A stretch of 64,000 nt of DNA from JACQFZ01 sp045810625. Its GTDB lineage: Bacteria; Pseudomonadota; Gammaproteobacteria; Acidiferrobacterales; Sulfurifustaceae. Shown one piece after another: positions 1 to 9,943 of this stretch (within the stretch, counting starts at the first letter, position 1; each line of letters starts with the position of its first letter). The translations under genes and the position numbers were made by a program. The notes below the pieces were generated by a model that worked only from the letters and a program-made list of their open reading frames with translations, had not been told where the DNA came from and ran no database searches. The stretch spans positions 51,904 to 115,903 of the forward strand of contig JBJMVQ010000040.1 of the NCBI GenBank assembly GCA_045810625.1, given 5' to 3'.

Positions 1-1749
1 AAACACGCGGCGCCGGTGTCTGACCGGATCGGGCAGACGTGCATACGCGTCGTGCTCGGCGTCGGCCAGATCGAACGCGTCGGTCGCTATCCAGCGGCGC
101 AGCCGCGCGCGCGGCCGCGCGCGCCAGCGAAACGGTCCGGCGGCGTCCGCCTGGCTCAGGCCGTCCACCATCACCGTGCTGTGCGCGGCGCTGCTGCGGA
201 AGTAATCACGCCAGCCGGCATCGGCGGTGTAGCAATAAGTGCCGGCGTCGACGAGCGAAGGTTTCCCGAACACGGCGCACTGAATCGCGAGGAGATCAGC
301 GTGCCCGTGCCCGCCGCTCACCCGGCAGCCGAGCGGTCCGACGTCGAAGATCAGCTGATGCGCGCGCGGGTCCCAGCCGCTGCGCATGACGGCATACCCA
401 CCGTCCGGAAACAGGCGCGCCGACGCCGCCGACGGCATCGGCGTCAGCGCCGCGAAAATTTGCAAACTATCCGCTCCGAGCAGCCACAGCATTTCCGGCG
501 CCGGCTGCTGCGCCGCCCAAGCGTAGTCGGCGCGATGGAAAAACACGGCGGCGGCGGCAAAGACGCCGCGAAAATCGTCCGGCGCGCGGCGCGCGAGCGG
601 CAGCAGCGAGCCGCCGTCAGCATCGCCGATTTGCGGCATCGAGCCGTCCGGGGCGCGCACCGCCAACAGAAAGTCGAGCATGCGCTGCACGCACTGCGGC
701 ACGGCCGCGGGAACCGCCATCGCGTTGCGTGCCGCGAGTACTAATAAGTGTAAATAGATCTCGACGGTGTAGCGCTGATAGCAGGTCGACTGCTCGAAGT
801 AGACGCCGTCCGGCCACACTTGCGCGTCGATCTGCTCCAGCAGAATCCGCGTTCCGAGCGCGCGCCAGCGTGCGGCACCGCGCAGCTCGGGGAATATCAC
901 ACCGGCGTAAAACAGACCGAGCGCTTCGCCGGTAAGATGGGTGTTCGGCGAAAAATAATACGAGAGATAGCGTTCAATATATTCCGCATGCGCGCCGATC
1001 CACGCGAGCATGTTCGCGTAGAGCGCCGGCGTGAGCGCCGCCGAGCCGCGGAAGAGAAATAACGCCCAGGTCCAGGAAATCAACCGCAGCGCCGCTTCCA
1101 GGCTGCTCGTCCAGTTGATTCCCATGCCGGGCGGGTTTGCGCGCATCCAGTCCTGCACGCAGGCGGCGAACAGCTGCGCATAGCGCTCGTCGCCGGTATA
1201 GCGATACGCCTGGCCCAGATCGACCAGCCATTGGTGACGGTTCAGCTCCCACGTGACTTTGCTGTCGCCGACCTGCCCAACGTCGAGCGGATCGACGCGG
1301 CTCCAGTGCGTAAACGGGGCCGCCCGGCCCGATATCGGATCGACATGCCAGGCGATCGGATCGCCGAAATCCAAGTCGCGATAACCCAACAGGTCGAAAC
1401 GCTTGCGCGCCACCGCCTCGGCGGCGGCGACCGCGCGATCGCGCGCCCACGGCATCTGCGCAGCGACGACAGCGGGCGTGCGTTCGTCACCCGCGCCGCG
1501 AAAGAACCGCTCACCAGCCGCGGCGCAGAAGCGATCGTAAAGCGTCCACTCCGCCTGCAGCCTTCCCTCCTTCGCCCGCGCGCGGACTTCCGCGCGGGCG
1601 AGCTCGGGCGTCAATTGCCGGTAAAGACGCGGGAACCGGTGGCTGCCGCCGGCTGCGACAGCCACCCGGTCGAGTTGCTTCGCAGCCTCCTGCCAGCCGC
1701 GATAGGCCAGCTCGGATGGCCGCATTCGGAGTAATCTTTGCAGATTCAC
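1..1749 (-). CDS. Heparinase II/III-like polysaccharide lyase (3' end beyond window)
   Basis: The minus frame is open from a GTG at 1749 to the left edge, giving 583 codons with no stop, so the C-terminus is missing. The chosen GTG has a GGAG about 8 bases upstream and gives the N-terminus MNLQRLLRMRPSELAYRGWQ, typical of heparinase-family proteins in EPS clusters. An all-helical (alpha/alpha toroid) part is followed by the start of the heparinase II/III beta domain, seen as FPDGGYAVMRSGWD and the His-rich GGHGHADLL motif. Family members cleave acidic polysaccharides by beta-elimination, usually in the periplasm. I see no clear signal peptide. It is the last visible gene of the EPS operon and probably trims or degrades the polymer. 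The substrate is not predictable. Confidence 0.85.
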   Translation of the reverse strand, partial: MNLQRLLRMRPSELAYRGWQEAAKQLDRVAVAAGGSHRFPRLYRQLTPELARAEVRARAKEGRLQAEWTLYDRFCAAAGERFFRGAGDERTPAVVAAQMPWARDRAVAAAEAVARKRFDLLGYRDLDFGDPIAWHVDPISGRAAPFTHWSRVDPLDVGQVGDSKVTWELNRHQWLVDLGQAYRYTGDERYAQLFAACVQDWMRANPPGMGINWTSSLEAALRLISWTWALFLFRGSAALTPALYANMLAWIGAHAEYIERYLSYYFSPNTHLTGEALGLFYAGVIFPELRGAARWRALGTRILLEQIDAQVWPDGVYFEQSTCYQRYTVEIYLHLLVLAARNAMAVPAAVPQCVQRMLDFLLAVRAPDGSMPQIGDADGGSLLPLARRAPDDFRGVFAAAAVFFHRADYAWAAQQPAPEMLWLLGADSLQIFAALTPMPSAASARLFPDGGYAVMRSGWDPRAHQLIFDVGPLGCRVSGGHGHADLLAIQCAVFGKPSLVDAGTYCYTADAGWRDYFRSSAAHSTVMVDGLSQADAAGPFRWRARPRARLRRWIATDAFDLADAEHDAYARLPDPVRHRRRVF

Positions 1750-1813
1750 ATCCGTGCTCCGGCGACAACTCCCGGCTTCCCGCGTCGGTTTGGTTTTTTG
1801 CTACGCAACGCCG

Positions 1814-3316
1814 TCAGTTGCGCACGTCGAACGCATCGACCGCGATCTCGGTGCTGCTGGCGGCCGGGTTCTTCTTCTCGAGCAACTCAACCGTCAGCGT
1901 GTGTTGGCCGGCGGCAAGACCCGTGGTCGAGTAGACGACCGTCGATACTTGATCGGCGGGTAAATAGGTATCGATCTCGGCGACCGCGACCCCGTCGAGC
2001 ACCACTTTGGCGAAACCGCCGAAGTGGCCGCGGTAACCGATCCAGCTCACCCCGGTGCCGGTGAAGTTGAATGTGGCTTGTGAGCCGATGCTGGCGGTGT
2101 ACTTCGCCATCCCGCCGCTCCACGGCATCGTCGCCTCCAGGTTCCAGCCGGTGGTATAGGTGATCGACGGCGAGAACTCTTCGAAGCGCGTGACGGTTCC
2201 GCTCGGCGGCGGCGGAGGCGGCGGATTGCTCGAGCTGGTCACGTCGAACGCGTCGGCGACCACGATGGTGTCCGTCGCCAATGCATTCTTCGTGCCGGTC
2301 GCTTCGACCACCAGCGTGTGATCGCCGGCCGCGAGATCGGCGCTGGTAAATACCGGCTCCTGGATCGCCGCCGTCGCCGAGAACAGATCGACGGTGGCGA
2401 CGAGCGCGCCGTCCAGAAATACACGTGCGATACCGCCGCGCATCTCCCGCCAACCGATCCAGCTCACGCGCGTCCCGTTGAAATTGAACGTCGCCTGCGC
2501 ATTCGGGCCGCGCGTAAACGCCGCCGTGCCGCCGCTCCAGGCGAACGTGGTATCGCCGCGGACCCAGTTGGAGTCGAAACTCACGGACGGATCGGTCTCT
2601 TCGAAGCGCTTGACGGTCGTGGCCGGCGGCGTTGGCGCCGCATTCGCGACCTTGACGCTCACGGGCACCGACGTACCGATGTTACCGGCCGCGTCGCGCG
2701 CGACCGCCGTCAGGGTGTGCGTCGCATCGGCCGCGCCGGTGGTGTCCCACGCAATCGAATACGGCGCGGTCGTGTCTTCGGCGCCAAGGTTGGCGCCGTC
2801 GAGCTTGAACTGCACGCCCTTCACGCCGACGTTATCCGACGCGTCGGCGCTGACGGTGATCGTGCCGGCGACGGTCGAGTTGGTAGTGGGCGCGGTGATA
2901 TTCACCACCGGCGGCATGACATCGTTCGCAACCGTCACCGTTACCGGCGCCGACGTGACACGCAAGCCGAGCAGGCTGCGCCCGACCGCCGTCAGCGTAT
3001 GCTTGCCGTTCGTTGCGGTCGTCGTGTTCCACGACACCGAGTACGGCGCCTGGGTGTCTTCCGCGCCGAGGTTGGCGCCGTCGAGCTTGAACTGCACGCC
3101 GCCGACGACTAGAGCGCCGACGACGGTGACGCTCGCGGTCACCGTCGTCGTTCCGGTGACGGTAGCGCCATCCGCCGGCGAGGTAACGTTCACCGTCAGG
3201 CTGCCCAACAGGTCGGCGAGAACGGCGGGCGGCGACAGACAGGCCCAGCCGACGCCCACCGCCAGCGCCGCGGCGCGGATAAATCTACCAACACGCTTCT
3301 CACTGCTTCTGCTCAT
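1814..3316 (-). CDS. Secreted Ig-like repeat protein with two carbohydrate-binding-like modules
   Basis: 500 aa with an N-terminal signal peptide (basic start, hydrophobic stretch at about 12-33, cleavage near VLADLLG). Two bacterial Ig-like domains follow (about 36-130 and 131-225). Each carries the same core phrase VQFKLDGANLGAED, so they arose by duplication; the DNA copies near 2,770 and 3,060 are still nearly identical. Two further repeated modules (about 235-360 and 375-500) begin KRFEE/TRFEE and contain NFxGTxVSWIG, resembling jelly-roll sugar-binding domains. A poly-proline linker joins them. Probably an extracellular polymer-binding protein of the EPS system. No catalytic site is visible. 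Confidence 0.8.
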   Translation of the reverse strand: MSRSSEKRVGRFIRAAALAVGVGWACLSPPAVLADLLGSLTVNVTSPADGATVTGTTTVTASVTVVGALVVGGVQFKLDGANLGAEDTQAPYSVSWNTTTATNGKHTLTAVGRSLLGLRVTSAPVTVTVANDVMPPVVNITAPTTNSTVAGTITVSADASDNVGVKGVQFKLDGANLGAEDTTAPYSIAWDTTGAADATHTLTAVARDAAGNIGTSVPVSVKVANAAPTPPATTVKRFEETDPSVSFDSNWVRGDTTFAWSGGTAAFTRGPNAQATFNFNGTRVSWIGWREMRGGIARVFLDGALVATVDLFSATAAIQEPVFTSADLAAGDHTLVVEATGTKNALATDTIVVADAFDVTSSSNPPPPPPPSGTVTRFEEFSPSITYTTGWNLEATMPWSGGMAKYTASIGSQATFNFTGTGVSWIGYRGHFGGFAKVVLDGVAVAEIDTYLPADQVSTVVYSTTGLAAGQHTLTVELLEKKNPAASSTEIAVDAFDVRN

Positions 3317-3370
3317 TTCCCTTTCTCCTCATCTCAAACGGGACCGCGACCATCGCGATCCCGTGCTCCA

Positions 3371-4504
3371 TCACGCCGGCGGTCCGGCGTACGCCGCGGC
3401 CCACGCCGCGCGCACGCACGACCACGTGTATTGCTCGACTTCGGTGCGCGCGCGCCACGCCAGGCCCCGCGCGCGCACGGGATTCTCCAAAAGCGCGGCG
3501 ACCGCGGCGGCCAGCGCCGCCGGGTCGTCCGGCGGAACGATGCAGCCGGTGTCGCCGCTGCGAACCAGGTTCGCGATGTCGCCGGTTCCCGTCGACACCA
3601 CGGGCAGTCCGGCGGCGAACGCCTCGAGCACCGATACCGGCTGGTTGTCGACGACCGAGGCGTTGACGAATATGTCGGCCGCGTCGTAATACGCCGGCAT
3701 CGCCGCCGGCTCGACGCGGCCGGCAAAGCGAATCCCGCCGCAGCGCGCCGCGAGTCGCCGCAGCCGCGGTTCCTCGCTGCCGTAGCCGGCGAGCGTCAGC
3801 GTCGCACCCGGATAGCGCGCCCGCAGCCGCGCGAACGCCTCGATCACGGCACACACCCGATAATGCGGCTCGAAGTTGCGCGCGCACAGCAGCCGCGGAC
3901 GCAGCGGCGTACGTTCGCGATAGCGAAAGCGCGACGTATCGACGACATTGGGAATCACGCGGGCGCGATAGCCGTGCCGCGCGAACACCTGCCGCAGGTA
4001 TTCAGAAGGAACCACGATCTCGTCGGCCAGGCGCAGCCACGGATGCACCAGGCGGCCCCAATGCGCCAGGTGATCGTGCGCCTCGCCGCTGTGGTAATTG
4101 AGCAGCACGCGTTTGCCGAGCGCGCGCGCGACGAGCATCGCCGGAACCGGCGCCAGCAGGAACGACCAGTACGACGCCGAATAGACGTGAACGACGTCGG
4201 CGCGGCGCAGCGCGCCGAGATTGGCGAAATAGAGCGCCTCGTTGAGAAGCGTCCTTATATAAGGATAACGGCGCAACCATTGCAGCCCGCGCGGGAACGC
4301 CGGATTGACGGGCACGAACGCGACCGGGTAGCCGTCCCGTCGCAGGCACTCGGCGAGCGCGTGCGCCTGCACGCCCTGCCCGCCGACGATGTCGAGGCTT
4401 GGCGCCACCACGGCGACGCGGGGACGCAGCTGCCGCGCGTCGCCCGCGGTGTTCCGGGCGATTGACGATTCAACGCCAGCCGTCGATGACATGGACGATT
4501 CCAA
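3371..4504 (-). CDS. Glycosyltransferase family 4 (GT-B)
   Basis: 377 aa, the normal length for a cytoplasmic GT4 enzyme. The N-terminal Rossmann half opens with PRVAVVAPSLDIVGGQGVQAH (Gly-rich acceptor loop, about 28-48). The C-terminal nucleotide-sugar half contains the linker VIPNVVDTSRF and the donor-site helix SVLEAFAAGLPVVST. The first glutamate of the usual EX7E motif is replaced within VDNQPVSVLE, a variant seen in this family. It presumably adds one sugar during repeat-unit assembly in the EPS operon; donor and acceptor cannot be read from the sequence. Confidence 0.88.
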   Translation of the reverse strand: MESSMSSTAGVESSIARNTAGDARQLRPRVAVVAPSLDIVGGQGVQAHALAECLRRDGYPVAFVPVNPAFPRGLQWLRRYPYIRTLLNEALYFANLGALRRADVVHVYSASYWSFLLAPVPAMLVARALGKRVLLNYHSGEAHDHLAHWGRLVHPWLRLADEIVVPSEYLRQVFARHGYRARVIPNVVDTSRFRYRERTPLRPRLLCARNFEPHYRVCAVIEAFARLRARYPGATLTLAGYGSEEPRLRRLAARCGGIRFAGRVEPAAMPAYYDAADIFVNASVVDNQPVSVLEAFAAGLPVVSTGTGDIANLVRSGDTGCIVPPDDPAALAAAVAALLENPVRARGLAWRARTEVEQYTWSCVRAAWAAAYAGPPA

Positions 4505-4596
4505 CCAAGGACCAGGAATGACGATCGAAAATGTTTAACCGAAGATGCGGTTTGCGAATCGCGCGATGTTTCCGTCAATACACGCCGGCACGTTGA

Positions 4597-6540
4597 TCAC
4601 GGGGAAGCGGCATGAGCGCCGACGGCGTTTTGCATCTGCGCGAGCGGCACACCGGGGCGCGCCGGCCGCGCAACACGCGCGGCGTCGCCGTCGAGAAACG
4701 TCCGGCACCACAGCTCGAACGAGATCAGCGTCCAAAGCTGCAGATCGAGCGGGCGGCCGCGATCGTGCAGCGCGATCAGCCGTTCGATGTAGGCGCCGTT
4801 GAAAATGCCGCGCCGCCGGCTGCGTTCGCCGAGCAGCAGCTCGCGCACGAACTCGCCGAGCCGGCCGCGGAACCAATGCCCGAGCGGAACGGCGAAGCCG
4901 CGCTTCGGCCGGTCGATGATGTCGTCGGGCAGGATGCCGCGCAGCGCCTGCTTGAAAATATATTTCCCGGTGCCGTCGCGCCGCTTGAGGTCGGGCGGAA
5001 TCCGGCCCGCCAACTCGACCAGCCGATGATCCAACAGCGGCACGCGCGCTTCGATCGAATGCGCCATGCTCATTCGATCCACCTTCGTCAGGATATCGAG
5101 CGGCAGATAGTGTTTGAGATCGAAGTATTGCAGCGCCGACAACCAATGGCCGTTCGGTCTGGCCAGCAACGCCGCGGCGTCGCGCCACGCGTCTTCATTA
5201 CGTATGCGCGCGGCCACTTCGGGGCAGAACAACCGCTGCTGCTCGTCGCGCCGAAAGAACGTCAGCGCGTCGAGATAGCGCTCCGTGCCGGCGAGGGCGA
5301 AGTGCCGCAGGAAGTTGCGCCCGTGCGCGCCCTCGGGCAGCGCTGCGCCCACAAAGCCGAGGAGCCGTCGGAGCGCGGCGGGTGCGTGGCGATAGCGCCG
5401 CTCTTTTTCCTCGACCCGATACTTGTCGTAGCCGGCGAACAGCTCATCGCCGCCGTCGCCCGAAAGCACCACGGTGACCTCTTGCGCAGCGAGCTTCGAT
5501 ACCACGTAGGTCGGGATCGCCGACGAATCGCCGAACGGCTCATCGAGGTGCCACGCGAGATCCGGCAACAGCTCGGCAATATCCGGCTCGAGAATCAGCT
5601 CGTGATGATCGGTCGCGAACGCGGCGGCGACGCGGCGCGCGTACGGCGCTTCGTTGTGGTCGGCCTCGCGAAACCCGATCGAGAACGTCTTGACCGGGCG
5701 CGCGCTCAGGCGCGCCATCGTCGCCACGACCGCGCTCGAGTCGATGCCGCCGCTCAGGAACGCGCCGAGCGGAACGTCGCTCACCATATGCAGCCGCACC
5801 GCTTCCTCGAGCAGCGCGCGCAAGCGCTCGACGAAGTACGCCTCGCCGCGCCCGTACTCCGGCGTGAACGAGGTGTCCCAGTAGCGCGCGATCCGCGGGG
5901 CACGCCGCGGCGCGAGCGTGAGCGTGTGACCGGGCTCGAGCTTGTGCACGCCGGCGACGATGCTTTCCGCCGCCGGCGTCGTCAAAAAAGCGAAGACGTG
6001 ATTGACGGCGCCCCAGTTCAATTTGCGCTCGACCTCGGGCAGCTGCAGCAGCACTTTCAGCTCCGAGGCGAACGCGAAGCGTCCGCCGACCTCGGTGTAG
6101 TACAGCGGCTTGATGCCGAGCCGGTCGCGCGCCACGAACAAGGTTTGCGCGCGCGCGTCCCACAGCGCGAACGCGAACATGCCGCGCAGCTTCTCGACGC
6201 ACGCCGTTCCGTATTCTTCGTAGAGATGAACGATGGTCTCGGTGTCGCTCGCCGTGTAGAAGGAATGCCCGCGGCGCTCCAGCTCGACGCGCAGCTCCCG
6301 GTAGTTGTAGATCTCGCCGTTCAAGACCACCCAGATGGAGCCGTCTTCGTTGCGCAGCGGCTGGCGGCCGGTATCGAGGTCGATGATGCTCAAGCGCCGC
6401 ATGCCGAGCCCGACGCCGGCGGCGACATAAAATCCCTCGTCGTCCGGTCCGCGGTGCGTCATCGCCGCGCACATGGCGCGCAGCTCCTCGAGCGCCACCG
6501 GCTTTGCGCCGGTGCTCACGATGCCGGCTATGCCGCACAT
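4597..6540 (-). CDS. Asparagine-synthase-like amidotransferase of EPS clusters
   Basis: 647 aa. It begins MCGIAGIV, so Cys2 is the class-II glutaminase nucleophile. The glutaminase domain spans about 2-190 (MTHRGPDDEG, LNGEIYNY) and the ATP-pyrophosphatase synthetase domain about 230-600 (GAFLSGGIDSS, the PP-loop, and LSGDGGDELFAGYDKY). Length and context match the AsnB paralogues common in exosortase-type EPS clusters, which probably amidate a sugar carboxylate rather than make asparagine. No exosortase gene lies in the window, so the tie to an exosortase system is inference. Confidence 0.85.
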   Translation of the reverse strand: MCGIAGIVSTGAKPVALEELRAMCAAMTHRGPDDEGFYVAAGVGLGMRRLSIIDLDTGRQPLRNEDGSIWVVLNGEIYNYRELRVELERRGHSFYTASDTETIVHLYEEYGTACVEKLRGMFAFALWDARAQTLFVARDRLGIKPLYYTEVGGRFAFASELKVLLQLPEVERKLNWGAVNHVFAFLTTPAAESIVAGVHKLEPGHTLTLAPRRAPRIARYWDTSFTPEYGRGEAYFVERLRALLEEAVRLHMVSDVPLGAFLSGGIDSSAVVATMARLSARPVKTFSIGFREADHNEAPYARRVAAAFATDHHELILEPDIAELLPDLAWHLDEPFGDSSAIPTYVVSKLAAQEVTVVLSGDGGDELFAGYDKYRVEEKERRYRHAPAALRRLLGFVGAALPEGAHGRNFLRHFALAGTERYLDALTFFRRDEQQRLFCPEVAARIRNEDAWRDAAALLARPNGHWLSALQYFDLKHYLPLDILTKVDRMSMAHSIEARVPLLDHRLVELAGRIPPDLKRRDGTGKYIFKQALRGILPDDIIDRPKRGFAVPLGHWFRGRLGEFVRELLLGERSRRRGIFNGAYIERLIALHDRGRPLDLQLWTLISFELWCRTFLDGDAARVARPARPGVPLAQMQNAVGAHAASP

Positions 6541-6571
6541 GCGGTTCGCGTCTCTGTCGCGCCGACGAAAA

Positions 6572-7300
6572 TCATCGTGACGCCCACGAGCGCCGCACCC
6601 GCCGGCGCGTCATCTCCGGCCCGAGCGATTCCAACAAGAATGCGCAGCTCGGCGGCGTATCGTGCGCCGTCATCTGCACGCGCGGGCGCATGCAGATGCG
6701 CCGTAAGTACATGCCGGCCACGATCCGAAAGCCGGCCTTCTCGATCGAGCGCCGGCATGGCGTGTTTTGCTCCTCGACCTTGGTGACGATTGCGGCGACG
6801 CCCGCGCGGGCGAGGTGATCCGCCAATGTCGACCACGCGGCCGGCGCGACGCCGGTGCCGCGATAGCGCGGGTTGGCGATGGAATCCTCCATGCCGACGG
6901 TGCGCGCGGGAAGCGCGAGCCAGCCGCCGGGCGCGGCCAATACCGGCATGCGCCCGCGGAAAATCCAGCAGGCAAACAACGCGTCGTTGCCGTTGCGAAC
7001 CATCCACAGGTCGGCGCCGCCGGCGAGACGCCGTTGCGCCTCGGCGCGGCCGACCGTCTCGAGTTGCTCGAGCAGCGGCAAATCCGCCGCACCGGCGCGC
7101 ATCAATTCGAGACCGGGACGCAGGTCGAATCGCGGCCGTGGGCTGCCGAGGTCGAGCCGGTACCAAACGTGACGCTCGCGCAAATACAGCGCCCGGCCGG
7201 CCGCCCACGCCGCGAGACGCGCGGCGCGTACGACGGCACCGACCGCGCCGTAGCGGCCGACGGCGGCCCGCAGGCGTTCGGTTATCGCGGCAGTGATCAT
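6572..7300 (-). CDS. GNAT-fold N-acetyltransferase
   Basis: 242 aa from the ATG at 7300 (N-terminus MITAAITERLRAAVGRYG, with GAGAG upstream). The longer in-frame extension lacks gene-like sequence. The C-terminal half has GNAT features: ARTVGMEDSIANPRYRGTGV, an acetyl-CoA loop variant, then a conserved NTPCRRSIEKAGF motif (alpha4/beta7). It sits between the flippase and the amidotransferase in the EPS operon and probably acylates a sugar precursor. Confidence 0.7.
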   Translation of the reverse strand: MITAAITERLRAAVGRYGAVGAVVRAARLAAWAAGRALYLRERHVWYRLDLGSPRPRFDLRPGLELMRAGAADLPLLEQLETVGRAEAQRRLAGGADLWMVRNGNDALFACWIFRGRMPVLAAPGGWLALPARTVGMEDSIANPRYRGTGVAPAAWSTLADHLARAGVAAIVTKVEEQNTPCRRSIEKAGFRIVAGMYLRRICMRPRVQMTAHDTPPSCAFLLESLGPEMTRRRVRRSWASR

Positions 7301-7364
7301 GGGTCTCTCGAATCGCGAGTCGCCGGCCGGGAGCGGCGGATGTTCGCCGTTTGCATCCGCTCGG

Positions 7365-8885
7365 CTACCATCCGGCGCTTCGACGCACGCCGGCGAGCGG
7401 ACGTTGCGCCCAATCGAGCAATGCGCGCTTCTCGGCAGCACTCAACGGACCGCACCGCCACAGCAGACCGGCGTACGACGCGGCATAGATCGAACCCGTC
7501 GTCGCCAAAGTGAACACCAGGTTCGCGTGGGTCAGCGCGGATTTCACCGCGAGCGCCGGGAGCGCCGCCGCCGCGCCGAGCGCGAGTATCGAGGCGAGCG
7601 CGCGCCACGGCAGGACGCGCGTGAAGCGCGTGTGCATCACGGTTCTGATTCGGACCAAGGCGATCGCCTTGGTCACGACCAGCGCCGTGAGCGTGGCGAG
7701 GACCGCGCCGTACAGGCCGAACACGGCCAGGAAACTGCTGATCGTCACGGCGATCAGCACCAGCTTGACCACGCTCAACCACATGAGGAAGCGGATCTGC
7801 GCGTACACGCGCAGTACCGCGTCGGTGGGAACGGTCGAGCACAGAATCGTCAGCGTCGAAACGATGAACACCGGCACGCTCGCCGCATATTTCGCCGTGA
7901 ACAATCCCACGATCAGCTCGTGCGCCAGCGTGATCAAACCGCCGACCAGCGGCACGAGCAGCAGCGCGAGCTTGCGCGTCGTGTCGCGCCAGAGCGCCAG
8001 CACCGGCTCGCTCTGCCCCGTCAGCAAGTCTTCGCGCATCCTGACCATCATGACGTTGGCCGTGGCGCCGGTGAGAAAGTCGACGAACGGAATCGAAAGA
8101 CAGCCGACGGCGTAGACGGCGAAGGTGGCCGCGTCGAAGCGAGCGGAGACCGCATACAGGTGCAGGTTGGTTTGCGCAACGTCGATCAGCACGTACAGCG
8201 CGAACGGCGCCGCATAGGCGAACTGAGCGCGCAGCAGACCGGCGTCCGGCGTGAACTCGCCGCGAAACTCGCGCGCCAGATAAAACAGCGCTGCGCCGAG
8301 ACGCAGTAATGCGAACGCCACGGCGCCGAGCATCAGGCCCTGCAATCCGCCGAATGCGAGCACCGGCACGACCAGCAGCGCGGCGCGCGCCAGATCGGAG
8401 ATCGCGTAGGCGCCCGAGGCATGCAAGTGGCGCTTGCGCGCGATCATGGCGATCTCGAGCGGGGTCGAGACCAGCATCAGCAACAGGAACAGGCCGATCA
8501 GCGGCACATACCCGCCGAGCGCATCGTTGTTGAGCCAGTGCGCGACGCTTGCTTGTCCGCTCCACAACGCCGCCGCGCACACGGCGCCGGCGCCGGCGAG
8601 AACGAGCGCGGCGTTGAGCACGTACTTCCCGCCGTTTCGCGGCGCCGCGGGAAGAAAGTAGAACAGACCCTCGGCCATGCCGAGCTGCGCGACCCCGTAA
8701 AGCGTGGAAAAAATCAGAAACAGCTGTTTATAGGTCCCGAAATCGCTTTGATCGAGCGCGCGCGCGAGCACCACGGGAATGGCGAACGCCGCGACAAACC
8801 CGAGCGCGCGCCCGGACATCAGCACGAACGCCGGACGAAAGACCGAGCCCGCCGGCGCGGCTACGACGCGTGGGCTTGCTTGCAT
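7365..8885 (-). CDS. Polysaccharide flippase (Wzx/MOP superfamily)
   Basis: 506 aa from the ATG at 8885 (MQASPRVVAAPAGSVF). The frame stays open further upstream, but that part is the shadow of the deacetylase gene. About 12-14 hydrophobic segments span the whole protein, with the oligosaccharide-flippase N-terminus RALGFVAAFAIPVVLARALD followed by FGTYKQLFLIF. It would move undecaprenyl-linked repeat units across the inner membrane. It overlaps the upstream deacetylase by 25 bases, so translational coupling is likely. Confidence 0.85.
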   Translation of the reverse strand: MQASPRVVAAPAGSVFRPAFVLMSGRALGFVAAFAIPVVLARALDQSDFGTYKQLFLIFSTLYGVAQLGMAEGLFYFLPAAPRNGGKYVLNAALVLAGAGAVCAAALWSGQASVAHWLNNDALGGYVPLIGLFLLLMLVSTPLEIAMIARKRHLHASGAYAISDLARAALLVVPVLAFGGLQGLMLGAVAFALLRLGAALFYLAREFRGEFTPDAGLLRAQFAYAAPFALYVLIDVAQTNLHLYAVSARFDAATFAVYAVGCLSIPFVDFLTGATANVMMVRMREDLLTGQSEPVLALWRDTTRKLALLLVPLVGGLITLAHELIVGLFTAKYAASVPVFIVSTLTILCSTVPTDAVLRVYAQIRFLMWLSVVKLVLIAVTISSFLAVFGLYGAVLATLTALVVTKAIALVRIRTVMHTRFTRVLPWRALASILALGAAAALPALAVKSALTHANLVFTLATTGSIYAASYAGLLWRCGPLSAAEKRALLDWAQRPLAGVRRSAGW

Positions 8886-9943
8886 GGCCGCGCGAAATCG
8901 AAAACGCCGCTCAACTGGCAGCTCATCAGCGCCGGTGAAAAACGTTCGAACGCGTCCAGGCAGGAGCGCTCCCACAACAGCCAGCGCGGGATGGTCAGCG
9001 CCGGATAGGCCCGGTCGCGATGCCGGCACGACGTATAAGCGCAGCGGTAACCGGCCGCGGCCACCGTGCGCACGACGCTCGCATTGAAGTCGCCGCCCGG
9101 ATAGGCGAAGTGCTCGACCCGCGTGTTGAGCTTTTGCTCGATGGCCGCGCGCGAGCCATTGGTCTCGGCGACGACGCTCTGCCAGCTCTCGCGGGTGAGG
9201 CGCGCGTGCGTGCGCGTGTGCGACCCGATGGTGAATCCCGCGCGCACCATGCGCGCGAGCATGTCCCAACTCAGCGCGCGCAACTCTTCGCGCATAAGCG
9301 GCGACAGCGCGGCGTCGGCCCGCAGCGCGCGCGCGAGTTGGTGAATTTGCGCCTGCGACAGCGTCTCGAGCAGCGCCGCCGCCAGCCGCGCCGGATCGGC
9401 GGCGGCGCGGCGCAGCGCGTCGAGCACGGGCGCGGCAAGCGCGAGACCGGTCAGCCGCTCGAGCACGCGCCGAGCGCCGCGCGATTGTGCGTACATGCTC
9501 GAGAGCAGCAGATGAAGCTCGTCGTGATTTTGCAGCCGCGCGGTCCCGACGAGGTCGGTCACGACGAACACCGCCGCCGGTATGCCCTTGCGCGCGAGCA
9601 CGGGAAAGCCGTGGTGGTACAGGTCGGCATAGCCGTCATCGAAGGTGATCGCGACCGCCGGGCGCTCGAAGCGCCGTGCGCCCTCGGCCCACGCCGCCAC
9701 GTCCGCGAGCGTGACAAAGGCGAAGCGGCGCCCGAGCCAATCGAGATGCCGCTCGAACGTGCGTGCGCTGATCAGCATCGGCGCGAGCGTTCGCCGCGCG
9801 TGCGCGCGGAAATCGTCCACCACCCGGTGATAGCCGATGACGATCGGCGCGTTCTTCGCGCCGGCGCGCGCCGCGAGCAAGCGCTCCGCGCCGCTCCAGT
9901 GCAGCGCCGCCGCGACCCCGGTCTTGGCCAATTTACGCAACAT
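8861..9943 (-). CDS. Polysaccharide deacetylase (NodB homology, CE4)
   Basis: 360 aa. The NodB domain has the metal and catalytic motif TFDDGYAD at residues 100-107, the metal-binding SHTRTHARL at about 240-248 and the YPGGDFN motif further on. An N-terminal GYHRVV matches the family. It removes N-acetyl groups from a polysaccharide such as poly-HexNAc or the EPS. There is no obvious signal peptide, as is common for the EPS-cluster subgroup. The start overlaps the end of the upstream FemAB-like gene by 11 bases. Confidence 0.9.
   Translation of the reverse strand: MLRKLAKTGVAAALHWSGAERLLAARAGAKNAPIVIGYHRVVDDFRAHARRTLAPMLISARTFERHLDWLGRRFAFVTLADVAAWAEGARRFERPAVAITFDDGYADLYHHGFPVLARKGIPAAVFVVTDLVGTARLQNHDELHLLLSSMYAQSRGARRVLERLTGLALAAPVLDALRRAAADPARLAAALLETLSQAQIHQLARALRADAALSPLMREELRALSWDMLARMVRAGFTIGSHTRTHARLTRESWQSVVAETNGSRAAIEQKLNTRVEHFAYPGGDFNASVVRTVAAAGYRCAYTSCRHRDRAYPALTIPRWLLWERSCLDAFERFSPALMSCQLSGVFDFARPCKQAHAS

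Noticed and set aside
16..744. Long plus-strand frames opposite the EPS genes (also for example 2318-3112, 4612-6786, 9837-11252)
   Set aside because: Arg/Ala-rich antisense shadows caused by high GC; the minus-strand frames carry the conserved domains.
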